Assembly: GCA_032690845.1 (NCBI GenBank) | Contig: CM064422.1 | Coordinates: forward strand, 8,742,001 to 8,806,000 | Reading direction: 5' to 3' | Source of the DNA: Eleusine coracana subsp. coracana | Lineage: Eukaryota > Streptophyta > Magnoliopsida > Poales > Poaceae | DNA length: 64,000 nucleotides | Shown here: piece after piece, positions 25,875 through 36,197 of the stretch | How positions within the stretch are numbered: position 1 is the stretch's first letter | Layout of the letters: the number at the start of each line of letters is the position of its first letter | The notes under the pieces: model-generated | Seen by the model: the letters and a program-made list of their open reading frames with translations, nothing else | Told to the model about the DNA's origin: nothing | Databases searched by the model: none | Program-made: the position numbers and the translations under genes

Positions 25875-28330
25875 CTCGACGCTCACAATCCTCCATTGTG
25901 TGAAATCGAAGTATAATATCATCATTTGGAATTGTAGCTAGAAATTCTTGTTCTACAAAGCAGACTACACAATCTTCATTGCTAAAAAGCACCTCTCCAC
26001 AAATGCAGTTGTAATAGGAAGAACCAGAACTAGTTTGAGGAGTCGATAGACCATAGGGAAAGCCCGATGTTTTTTTGTCTTGACCAATAGTTTTGCTAGC
26101 TCAGAAAGAGTTTTTAAATTGACAAATCTTTCATCAGCTCGCACATTGTTAATATAAATTGGAAGCTCTTCACCAATTTCATTCAGTTGTCTTGAATCAA
26201 AATCATCAGGGTACAACTTTGCTAACTCCATTAAGCTCTCAGATTTAAAAGCATCAAAGGAATTTTTTGGACTAAATGCAGCAACATGAGTAAGCAATTC
26301 AGAATTAACCTCATTGAAACGGTCATTAAATTCTATAAGTTACAAGTCAATGACCGGGTTGAAGCAATCATACTTGTAGTGTTGATAGTTGGTGCGCTTG
26401 GTCTTTTTCTTTGGATTATGCAGATGAATATAGTCTTCCTCCCAGTCCACCTTAGGAATGTCATGTTCCTCACAAAATGAATATACAACCTCTATCAATG
26501 AATCTCAACCATCATCTCTGATTTACTGAAATTTTTGCTTAGTTAACTTGACTTCTATCATGGCTTCTAAGATGTTTTTATCTTTTCTTTGCAATAATAG
26601 TGATAAAGAATTTGCATGCCTCAAAATAAGCAACATCAAGTGCATGTGGAACACAAAGTCAAAATCCTTGAGATTGTCTAGGAGGTCACGTGCTTGACGT
26701 CTCTTTGCATCACTTGGGCCTTCTTTTTCAATATATTGAAGCACTTAAATAATATTTGAGAATAAGCTTTTTATGCTCTTGAGAGTTTTATAATGAGAAC
26801 TCCAACATGTGTCTCCTGCTCTTTGAAGGTACTGCTCTTGATTTAATCCAATGCCAGTACTTAGCTGTCCACTGCCTATAGCTTTATTTACTCGCTCTTG
26901 TTGATTATCTCGAATCATATCCTTCCGCTTGCAAGAAGCTCCAGCAACAGTAAGCAACAAAGATATAATATCAAAAAAAATCACTAACATGATCATTCTT
27001 TTTAGCAACTGCAACAATGACTAACTGCAATTGGTGAGCAAAGCAATGAATATAGTACGCTGAGCTATTCTCTCTCATGATTAAGGATCTCAAGCCATTG
27101 AATTCACCTCTCATGTTACTGGTCCCGTCGTAGCCTTGCCCTCTTATTTGTTTTAAACTCAATCCATACTTCTTGAATAGTTGATCAATGTTAGATTTAA
27201 GACACGCAACAGACGTCTCTTTCACAAGTACCACTGCAATAAACCTCTCCTTTACTGCCCCAAACTTGCCAACATATCACAAAACCACTGCCATTTGTTC
27301 CTTGCCAGAAACATCAGCTGACTCATCTACCAATAAACAAAACACATCTCCACCAATTTCTTCGACAATAGATTTCACTATAGTCTGTCATAAAAATAAA
27401 TATGGTTAGTCAAATATTTGAAGTCTGAAACAGATCACGTGAGAGAAAATCAAGCAGACTTCGCTTACCTCAGCAAAACAATTCACAATATCCTTTTGAA
27501 TTTCTGAAGCTAACATTTTACTATTTCCAGAATTGCTTAAAGCCTTCTTTACTCTCTCATTTTGTTCTGCCAATAGCTCTACTAGCTCCCGAAAATTTTC
27601 CTTGTTCTTAGACTTTTCTGATTCATCATGGCAACGGAAAGCTAACCCTTGATGTAGCAAATATCTAGCAGCACTAATTGATGTATTCAATCGAATGAGA
27701 TAATCCTCTTTACTGATTTTCTCTCCCTTGGTGAAAGCTTTAGCAACTGATTGGCCAGGCTTGAATAGATTGTTACATCTTTTCACTGCAGTATTGTGAA
27801 AGCTAACACATTTTGTTCCGATGTGATCTCGAAGTCGGTCTGATTTGTTGAATCCATCCCAACCATCTATTGCAAATGCATCATTCCCACCTTGACCATC
27901 ATTAGAATCTCTAAATAGGTAGCAATATAAACAAAAACATTTGTTCACCTTCTCGCTGTACTCCAACCAGTCATATTTATCGAACCACTCTGATTGACAT
28001 TGACGTGGATGACCTGCTATGATCTTTGTGGGAAACTTAAAACCAGTAGGTGGTTTAAAGGAACCTCTAATCAAATACTTTCTTCTTATGTTGTCTTGTA
28101 GCTTTTGGCCAATGTAATCTGAGATTCTTCTTCTATCTGCTGGATCATAAGAAAGTTCATCCAAGTTTATATTCTTCCGCGAGACCCGCGAAGGACGATA
28201 AGTAGAGTGATTAGTATTTTGAACAGCAACATCTTGTCTTACTGTGCGTCCATCATTATCCTCATTACCACCATCTGGGGCGATTTTCTTTTCAAGTTCA
28301 ACAATTGTTTCAATGATGGTTGTTTGGCTG
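25875..28330 (-). pseudogene. Decayed hAT transposase (TTF-type zinc finger, DUF4371-like)
   Basis: Read on the minus strand, a TTF-type zinc-finger region is intact at about 28330-27473 (WLEYSEKVNKCFCLYCYLFR; DRLRDHIGTKCVSFHNTAVK). A spliced core follows (VFCLLVDESADVSGKEQMAV; GQGYDGTSNMRGEFNGL; YYIHCFAHQLQLVIVAVAKK) and then a C-terminal hAT dimerisation block (ELAKLLVKTKKHRAFPMVYR; LVLVLPITTAFVERCF). It is dead. There is a TGA at 27277-27279 inside VVL-YVGKF, a frameshift in an A8 run near 26970-26980, and a TAA at about 26745. At least four further stops occur between about 26530 and 25960. A possible non-coding or short first exon lies at about 28760-28630. This family is related to animal ZMYM-type and plant Tip100-like hATs. 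No complete terminal repeats were found. Confidence 0.85.
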
Positions 28331-29744
28331 TCAAATAATTGAACAAATGAACACTAGATAAGATACAAAATTCTGAGCAATATAAAAGGCTGATAAAAAT
28401 TACTAATGCAGTAATCCTCACATGACATTTTTGCTGCAGTCCGAATGAACAGGCTGAGGCCTTAAAGTAGCTCGCTGGTTCCTCTTGATTCTTTATACAA
28501 CGTATATAAAGTTTTTGAATTGAAAAAATTGGATTGGCATAAAATCAGAACCCTAAAAAAATATATGAGATCATGCCCCACGTGATGCATAGATGACAAA
28601 TATATTGATTGTTTAATTCACATAACTAACCTTGGGGCTTGGGATAATGGGATTGGTGCCTAAAAGGAGGAGTCCAACAGGCACCAGGCAGAGATCCTTC
28701 TCCTTGTAAGAGTTCAGTTCGCTGCGACGCCGCCGGTTGCGTCTTTGCGATTGCTATCATCGGAGTCTCGGAGAACAGGAGAAATCGAAGCGACAAACAA
28801 TTGCCAAATGCTTTTTTTTCTGGACGTTATTTTTCTGAGCCGTTGTATATTATATTGGGCTTAAAGAAACAAAGTGGGCTCCCAAGTCGTCGGGGTCTAA
28901 TATTTTTTTGTTGGGGTCGTGGCTGGTAACTCGATAAGGGGTACCACTCAACAAATATTGCAATCGGAACGATGCATACACCACAACATCGTGTCAGCAT
29001 TATATTGTTAGACTTGTTATTGAGAATGTAAACTTTGAACGTGCTTGTTGGCAATATTTATTAACTTCCAATATATGGAAATGGAATACCCTCGAGCTGT
29101 CGATTGAAAATACTGATAAAGTAGTACTCTTCTTTCGATAAATTTTATTAAATGCTTTATTATGTACATTGCTGGCAAAAAATCGGTCGCACAAGCTACA
29201 CGACGCTAATACAAGAGCGGTCATTTGTGGCTGCAAACTGCATCCCATTTTAAGGAACGTCATGCTCTGCCTTATTATCAGGAAAAGGGAACGTCATGCC
29301 TCTGCCCTGTTTTCAAATTTTAACTCTACCAAACTTCCAGCGATAACTATGAACTCCGAATAATCCAACACGTGCCGGCCCACACCAACCACGCTAGGTC
29401 ACACACCGTCCGCCGTCCGACGTGGCCGTGCAAACGGACATGCTCGCCCCTTCAGCTGGCACGCACCCACTGAGTCTGCGCCTTCTCCTCATGGAACCCG
29501 ACAGCCGAAGCACGCCCGGCTCCGGCCGCGCGCGCGCCGTGTCAGCCTGCTCGACCGGTGTAACCCATGCAAGCCGCCTCCGCCTCCACGTACCCCTTCC
29601 CCTCCTCTACGTGTCACCGCTCTCGCCACCTATATACGGCGACCTGGCCGCGCGGCATCTCCACTCCACTACTGTCTCTGCCTCGCCTCTTCCCTTCCTC
29701 TTGCATCAAAATAAATCTCTCCGAAGGCTAGAGCAAGCAAGGCA
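28331..29744. other. Spacer and oleosin upstream region
   Basis: Left part: remnant of the hAT element 5' region, ending around 28800. Middle part, 28800-29340: AT-rich, no gene seen. Right part from about 29360 becomes GC-rich and carries the oleosin promoter. Confidence 0.5.
29366..29744 (+). promoter_or_regulatory. Oleosin promoter with ABRE, RY and TATA motifs
   Basis: Upstream of the oleosin start there are a CACGTG G-box/ABRE at 29369-29374, GACGTGGC at 29419-29426, an RY core CATGCA at 29566-29571, ACGTGTC at 29609-29615, and a TATATA box at 29631-29636. The TATA box lies about 109 bp before the ATG. This set matches the ABI3/ABI5-type control known for seed-maturation genes. Function is inferred from the motifs. 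Confidence 0.7.
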
Positions 29745-30281
29745 ATGGCGGATCGTGTTGATGTTCGCGGGACCCACGGCGGCATGGGCAGCCACGGAGG
29801 CATGGGCTACGGCGGCGGCGGGCGGCCCATGGGCGAGCAGGTGAAGGGGATGCTGCAGGACAAGAGCCCGTCGGCGTCGCAGGCGCTGACGGTGGCGACG
29901 CTGTTCCCGCTGGGCGGGCTGCTGATGGTGCTGTCGGGGCTGGCGCTGGCGGGCTCGGTGGTGGGCCTGGCCCTGGCCACGCCGCTGTTCCTGCTGTTCA
30001 GCCCGGTGCTGGTGCCCGCCGCGCTGCTCATGGGCCTCGCCGTGACGGGGTTCCTCACCTCGGGCGCGCTCGGGCTGGGCGGCCTCTCCTCGCTCACCGT
30101 GCTCGCCAACACGGCCCGCCAGGCGTTCCAGCGCACGCCCGACTACGTGGAGGAGGCGCGACGTCGGATGGCCGAGGCAGCAGCGCAGGCGGGACACAAG
30201 ACGCAGCAGGCGGGCCACGCAATACAGAGCAAGGCGCAGGAGGCCGGCGCCGGAGGAGGAGCCGGGAGGGCCACGTCCTAA
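29745..30281 (+). CDS. Oleosin, high-molecular-weight (18-kDa class)
   Basis: A single exon encodes 178 residues. Oleosins coat seed oil bodies and stop them fusing. The order is typical: a Gly/Met-rich hydrophilic N-terminus (1-~45, with repeated HGGMG), a ~70-residue hydrophobic hairpin (~47-120), and an amphipathic charged C-terminus. The hairpin holds the proline knot PLFLLFSPVLVP at residues 80-91, matching P-x5-SP-x3-P with Pro80, Pro87 and Pro91. The C-terminal segment VEEARRRMAEAAAQAGHK, then QQAGHAIQSKAQEAG, is long enough to fit the H-form that carries an extra ~18 residues. There is no signal peptide, as expected. The promoter carries ABRE and RY motifs. GC content is far above that of the flanks. 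Confidence 0.96.
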   Translation: MADRVDVRGTHGGMGSHGGMGYGGGGRPMGEQVKGMLQDKSPSASQALTVATLFPLGGLLMVLSGLALAGSVVGLALATPLFLLFSPVLVPAALLMGLAVTGFLTSGALGLGGLSSLTVLANTARQAFQRTPDYVEEARRRMAEAAAQAGHKTQQAGHAIQSKAQEAGAGGGAGRATS

Positions 30282-30947
30282 GCGAAGCGTGTTCGTTCCA
30301 AGACTGTCGCGCACGACGTGGAACCGTGCACGCCAGCCCCGTGGTGTAGTAGTTGTCTCCCTAGCTCCTACACTGTCCATCGTGTTCGACATGCGTGTCC
30401 GGGTTTTGCCACCGTGTGTACGTGTTCGTCCTTGTGTTTATGTTTGGACCGGTCCAGTCCCGAGATGTGAATAAGTAGTAGGGGGAATAATAAGTAGCGT
30501 ATGTAGGGAGGGCCTCCGATGGGTTTAGGCTCGAGCGAGCTGTAATGTGTTGGACAGTGATCGAGCCACTGAGTTGTTGGATTATATATGTATCAGCGAC
30601 CTCGGTTGAACAATGCAGAGCCATTTCGTAGTGAGATCTGAAATACAGCTATTCCCGCGGTAATTACAGCTTTGCTGCCAACATTCCTACATCGGTGCGG
30701 ATGTTCCTTTTTGTCATCCGACTACCTGAACTTTCGGTTCCCACTACAGAGAAAAAAAAATCCATCTTCAGCGTGGAATAGCTGGACATCATGGAACGCT
30801 TCAGATGAGCACGTCGCTCACAGTATCGGTTCGCCTTGCACAGTAGTTGCAGGCAGTGAAACACCACCGAGCCGGCCTTTCGGCCTCGCCATATTCGACC
30901 GGCTGCACCGGCGAGGCTCAAAGGCAACTCTAATCTACAGTTTGAAT

Positions 30948-31190
30948 GTGGCGGACCTAGAAATTTTGTATGGATAACAAGTTCACATAAAATAATTAAT
31001 TACTGATCATTGACGAATCTAGAACAAAATCATAGTTGTAGACGTCTAATACATAAAAATACATTAATTTTGAATGATTTTCACTCTTACATCCTATTAA
31101 AATAAGACGATCAGGATTAATCTTTAGTTTAACTTCTAGCAAGGAGCCCGGGCAGATGCCCAGTGTCGCCGGGCCCTGGGTCCACCCCTG
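30948..31190. mobile_element. Short non-autonomous hAT-type element
   Basis: The right end reads GGGTCCACCCCTG and the left end begins GTGGCGGACCTAG, a degraded inverted copy of the same terminus. Flanking 8-mers GTTTGAAT (30940-30947) and GTTTGAGT (31191-31198) look like an 8-bp target duplication with one change, the hAT length. The interior is AT-rich and non-coding. Confidence 0.6.
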
Positions 31191-31470
31191 GTTTGAGTGG
31201 ATCAGATGCTCCGTTTTGGTGATCTATCTTCGAGCTAGCTGTGTAAATTTTATCATTAGGACAAAGATAGCAAGTGTAAATTTACCTGTCCTATAGACAA
31301 AAAAAACAGAAGAGAACACTACACTACGACGGTACAACATTAACAACATATGTTAAGAAAAGAAGATTACTTTTTTATCAAGTATTTTTAATCTTCTACA
31401 ATAGAAACCCAAATGGGCGGCCCTGAAATACTTCTTTTCAATAGAACATGTTTTTCAAGAAGAATGACTA

Positions 31471-33795
31471 GAATTTCTTTTTTTAAAATAAATATTTTTA
31501 AATTAATATTATAATATTAAACGCAATCGCACTATATTTTCATAATCTAGACGTTTTTAAAGCGCCAGATAGTATGGTATTTTTTCTATAGCAAACGCGT
31601 TAGGCATCTTGGCGCGTTACCCTGCCACGTCAGCAGGAGCCGCCACGTCGGCCAACGTGACTAGGCCACGACGAGTTGGCGCGTTTGATTCACGAGATGC
31701 GCCAAACAGATTGGCGCTTCTTTTCTACACTTAACACCGCATCTGCCCTCCTCTCTTCATCTTCTTCCTCCTCTCACTCTCTTCATTCTCCTCCTCTACG
31801 GCGAAAAAAGAGAGTCTATCCCCTTCTCCAATCCTTAAAAGGTGAAAGGCACACTCCATTGAAGCTTAAGGTTGTGAGGTCTCTAACCCTTTTCTCTTTC
31901 ATATTTGATTTTTAAGAATGAATGGATGGTAGTTAGGGTTATGTTAGGGTTAGATTAGGGTTAGAAAAAAAATGATAGGAAGTTAGCATTGGTTGAAATT
32001 GGCACATAAATTGATGATTGAGCATATACATGGTGTTAGGTGTAAGTATTTTTTCGTTGAAGTAGTTGAGAAGTAGGTGTTACATGGTTACGTGTTGTTA
32101 TGGATTATTTCATTTAGTTTGAAGTAATAATAGTCACTATCGGCATTATTATTTTTTTGTTTTATAGTTAAATTGAAGTTGTAGTGGACATTATTTGTAT
32201 TTGTTAGATAATTTCTGTGATGGTTAAATTTTATGAAATTAGAATATATTTATGTTTGATGTTGTAGGTAGGATACATTTATGTTTGATGTTAAGCAAGT
32301 AAAGTAATGTTAATGGTTTTAGGTATCAATGTATTGTGAGTTATCATGTCGTTTGGAGTGGTAGTGGAAGCAGTATCTCCTCGCATACGGTAAGAAGTGG
32401 CAGTGATATTATCACATAATGCAAACTTCCCCCCACTCAAATTATGATGGTTCGATACCTTTGGTAACTTAACATTCATAGCCTCCAACACACTTAATTC
32501 CTCTACATTATAATACTTACTCCAATCTATTTCCACTTCACCATTGAAAACATGAGACTCATTCTCCGGCCCACCATGATCATGACCAACATTTAGTTCC
32601 CAATCTACACACATACTTCCACCACCTCTACTATCACTAGTCTCAGCTTCACCATGAGTTTCACCATGAGCAGATTTATCGGCTTCACTATCTGTATCGG
32701 ACAAAGCCTCCCGCTCGACATTGGCTTCCTCTTCTCTTTCTTGTGCTTCCTCTTCGAATGTGTTATCGGGAAAATCATCTCTAACAACAGCTATCAGGGA
32801 CATGTCTTTTTGAGTTAATGTCTCTATACCCTCACAATCTTGTGACTCATGGTTGGGTTCAACGAGCAAAGGCTGAGGCCGAGGCGGCTTGCGTGTTGTC
32901 ACATCCACCCTATCAATCACCTCTGCCACTACTTTGGCACATTTCACTTGTCCGTCCTTCAAACAATCCTTGTATAAATTCCAATCCTTCTCCGTCTCTA
33001 ATTTTAAAAGCAAATAATGTGCTCGACCACCACCTCCGGCATCAAACCTACCCCGTAATCTTAGCGGCCTCAGACCATCCATTATTGCACATGCACGTGT
33101 CTCAACTTCGCTTAACAAAGGCGGACAATCAAATGTGCAAACCTCATGCCGTATCTTAACAAATTCACCACTTTTCTTCACAACCCCACTGTAAAATAAA
33201 CTAACAACTCGATTCATCTATAGCAAACAACCCACCGTCAAGACTACATTCTCAATATTTATCCAAATTCAAATTTATAGCTTAACCATAGTCATCTACC
33301 CTAACTACCTCAAATCCTCTAACAACAACAATAACAACAGCAACAAAATCTATCCGAAAGGAATGAAGGAGGTACCTTAGTTTTGGGAGCAAGTGGCCGG
33401 CAGTGGAGGCAGGGGGAGGCCGAGCGACGGTGGAGGCGGCGGAGCTACTGTGCATGGGTGCGAGGCAATGGAGGAAGTGAATGAGGAGGAGGAAGAAAGG
33501 AGCCAACGCGGGGCTTTACACCACAGAGGAGATACGCCAAATAGATTGGCGTGTTTCATGAATCAAAAACGCCAAATAGATTGGCGTGTTTGACTGGTCA
33601 TGGCTCAGTCATTTTGGTCGACGTGGCGGCTCCTGCTGACGTGGCAGGGTAACGCGCCAAGGTGCCTGGCGTGTTTGCTATAGCAAAAACGCTATACTAT
33701 CTGGCGCTTTAAAAATATCTAGATTGCGAAAATATAGTGTTGTTATATTTAATATTATAATATTAATTTAAAAATATTTATTTTTTTAAAAAATC
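31471..33795 (-). mobile_element. Internally deleted Mutator-like element with long TIRs
   Basis: Long inverted repeats of roughly 240 bp sit at about 31471-31715 and 33540-33795. They share the blocks AAAGCGCCAGATAGTAT, TGCTATAGCAAA or CTATAGCAAACGCG, and TACCCTGCCACGTCAGCAGG. The element starts with G and ends with C. Flanking 9-mers GAATGACTA (31462-31470) and GAATGTCTG (33796-33804) match 7 of 9, the target-duplication length of Mutator-like elements. The interior carries only the N-terminal part of a transposase gene, so the copy should be non-autonomous. Palindromes such as GCGCCAAACAGATTGGCGC and ACGCCAAATAGATTGGCGT (twice) sit just inside the termini. The left interior contains a few TTAGGGTTA units. 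Confidence 0.8.
32291..33217 (-). pseudogene. N-terminal fragment of a Mutator-like transposase
   Basis: An open frame of 308 residues starts MNRVVSLFYSGVVKKSGEFV. It includes a basic/glycine segment (GRFDAGGGGRAHYLLLKL), an acidic Glu/Asp-rich stretch, and DWSKYYNVEELSVLEAMNVK. This order resembles the N-terminal region that precedes the catalytic domain in grass MULE transposases. The DDE catalytic domain and SWIM zinc finger are absent: after about residue 280 the frame runs into unrelated sequence and stops. It is read inward from the right TIR. It is probably a deletion remnant, not a host gene. Confidence 0.7.
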
Positions 33796-33804
33796 GAATG
33801 TCTG

Positions 33805-35290
33805 AATTAGGAAAATTTTGATGTCTAGGGAGTAGGGACTATATTTCTGGGCCGAGGTATGGACTGTCATTTTAGAGATGAAGAGGGGAAGCCCAATTTC
33901 CATTATGGAAAGTGGAAAGTGACTAGGGAGCATTGTTGCACACTGAATCTAAACAAAATCCATCCAAATTTGAGCTGGTAATTCAAATCCTGACAGTCTT
34001 GCACCAACTTTTTTTCCATGAAACATAGGAGCATCCTAATTGCATCTCTTTCCGAAGCACATGTTCACCTTCCAATCAACCGAGCTAGTCTTGGTACCTT
34101 TTTATTGGCAGAGACACTCTGACAGTGATTCTTTTTTCTGGATGACTGAAAGTGATTATGATTATATATATGTGAGATTCTTATTCCCTGACTAAATATA
34201 TTTTTTATAATTCGTTAAGTAAAACATTAGAGTTTTTTTTAGAAAATCACTTCACGTGCTCAAGACAATCTTTTATATATATATTTTATAATCCGTTAAT
34301 TAATTTAAAAGAACCACTTAGAATCACACGTTTTCCTGAAAACATGTTTAATGAAGCTTCACTAATTCTAGCGCAGTTCTATAAAGTTGCAACTTGCAAC
34401 TAACACATCTTAACACAAAACTGAAACTACGAGAGAATGGACGAATGGTTAGGGCCCGCAAGTACATGGATGCTTTACGGCTGTCTCGAGTGATGTATGT
34501 TGATTTATGTGATGGGAACATAATAAGCATACAGAAGTTAGGGTCCGCAAGTACATGGATGCTTTACGGATGTCTCGAATGATATATGTTAATTTATATG
34601 ATGGGAACATAATAAGCGTACAGAAGTACACAAAAATGTTTTTTCTGGCCCTCACCTAATCTTTGTATTCACTTTGTTGGTCATTCACACGAATATTACT
34701 TCTTTGCTATATTATTTTTTGTGAATAAGAATCTTTCAATTTTTTTGACTCGAGAATCTTTCAATTATAAAACATTGCATAAAGTCTGCAGGTATATTCT
34801 TCAGTTTGCTTGTGCCCCCTCTCGTTGATGCTCTGCCTACCCGCCGAAGGAGATTTCGTCTCGCTCGGCTCGTGTGGTGTCAAACACGCGTCGGCTCGCG
34901 GCTCCTTTGCACGCGCTAATCGCAGGCATATATCCGTGTGAAAGCAACGGCGCACGCCGTTTCTCTTTGCCACCTGTGTGACGCCCGCGCGCCACCGGCC
35001 TACTCCCACCTTCACCTGCAGTGGGACCCCAAGCAAAGCGAGCCGCTACATCACGTGGACCCCACACAATACCCACCGACGTGCGGGCCACGGCGGTTCG
35101 AATCGCGCAACGCGTACCAACGCCTGGAACAACAAACCAAACACCTTGAGAAGTGAGAACAGCAGAAACGAAGGAAAAAAAAAAAAGGAAAAGGACGTCG
35201 AGAAAAAAAAAAGAAAAGAAAAAGAAGAGCAGCGACGGGACAACCAAACAGATCGATCGATCGAGCCAAAGCACCGCTCGCCGCCCTGCC
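33805..35290. other. AT-rich spacer before the ceramidase gene
   Basis: No gene is seen between the Mutator-like element and the GC-rich start of the ceramidase transcript region. It contains an 89-bp tandem duplication (34448-34625) and, near the right end, a long purine tract at about 35168-35230. Confidence 0.55.
34448..34625. repeat. 89-bp tandem duplication
   Basis: Two copies, 34448-34536 and 34537-34625, begin gttaggg and share gcaagtacatggatgcttt and gatgggaacataataagc with a few substitutions. No coding function is apparent. Confidence 0.85.
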
Positions 35291-35299
35291 CCCCGCTCC

Positions 35300-36197
35300 A
35301 TGCCCTAGCATAACAGCAGCAGCCACGCCGCGTAGGCGCACGGGTAGACTCCGAGCGGGAGAGCGCAGCGTTCCTCCAGCCCGTGACCGAGGTAAGCGCC
35401 GGTAGCCGATCCTCTCCCTACAATTGAATCGCGCGATCAAAACCCTAGCCGAGGATCCTGCGGCCTCGCTCCGGCCGCCCTCGATCCGCTCGGTTCCTCA
35501 TCGGCGCAGGCGATCCGGATCCCGGAGACGATCGCTGATGTGCGCTGGTCCGGTGGTTGTTGTCTGCCGGCGGCCCTGCAGATCTATTCCGGGAGCGTGT
35601 CCAGGGTGTTTGCCCTCGGTGCGGCGCGGGAGCTCTATGATGAGGGGACGGGAACCGCTGTTTGCGATTTGGGGGTTCTGATGGGATCTAGTGAGGGTGC
35701 GGATGTTTATGTTGCCACAGCGATGTGTTACGTGGTTGCCGCTGAATTCAGTTGTAGTTTTGGGCTTTGTCACTGGATTGTCTGTCTGCGGTGCTTTTTT
35801 GTGCGCCCAGCTAAGTTGATTCTTTAATAGTTCTTCGGATGGTCAGTTTGTGTTGACTTTGAGTGCCTGTTGCCAAGAGATGTCTTGAGCCCATTGAGTG
35901 TGCGTTGATTTACTACATAAATGAAGAAACTGACTTACGGATGTCTGTCTAGCTAGCCTGGCGATCTACTTACCTACTGCTAGTTTACTTTTAGCGTGCT
36001 GAATGCACTCTTTTGGCATCGTGAACTTAGAAAAGCATAGATCCCATCCAGTATAATCAACTTTGTATGAATCTGACTGCATTACACATTATCTGTGCAG
36101 GTCATTTGTTGTGCGCTTATGATTTAGCACCAGCCATATTAATCTCTAACGCTGGTGTGACATTGCCAGCTGAAGAGCAGCATCTAAGGAGCTAACC
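35300..36197 (+). promoter_or_regulatory. 5' leader of the ceramidase gene with an intron
   Basis: A GC-rich leader exon ends at 35391 before a good donor (GAG|GTAAGC). The matching acceptor TCTGTGCAG ends at 36100, leaving a 97-nt second leader exon before the ATG at 36198. The transcription start is not resolved. Leader introns of this size often raise expression in grasses; that is inference. Confidence 0.6.

Noticed and set aside
29706..30392. 228-codon open frame antisense to the oleosin gene
   Set aside because: Composition artefact of a GC-rich exon; the sense frame has the complete oleosin architecture.
31925..31970. TTAGGGTTA units resembling telomere repeat
   Set aside because: Only a few imperfect units inside a Mutator-like element; not an interstitial telomere array.
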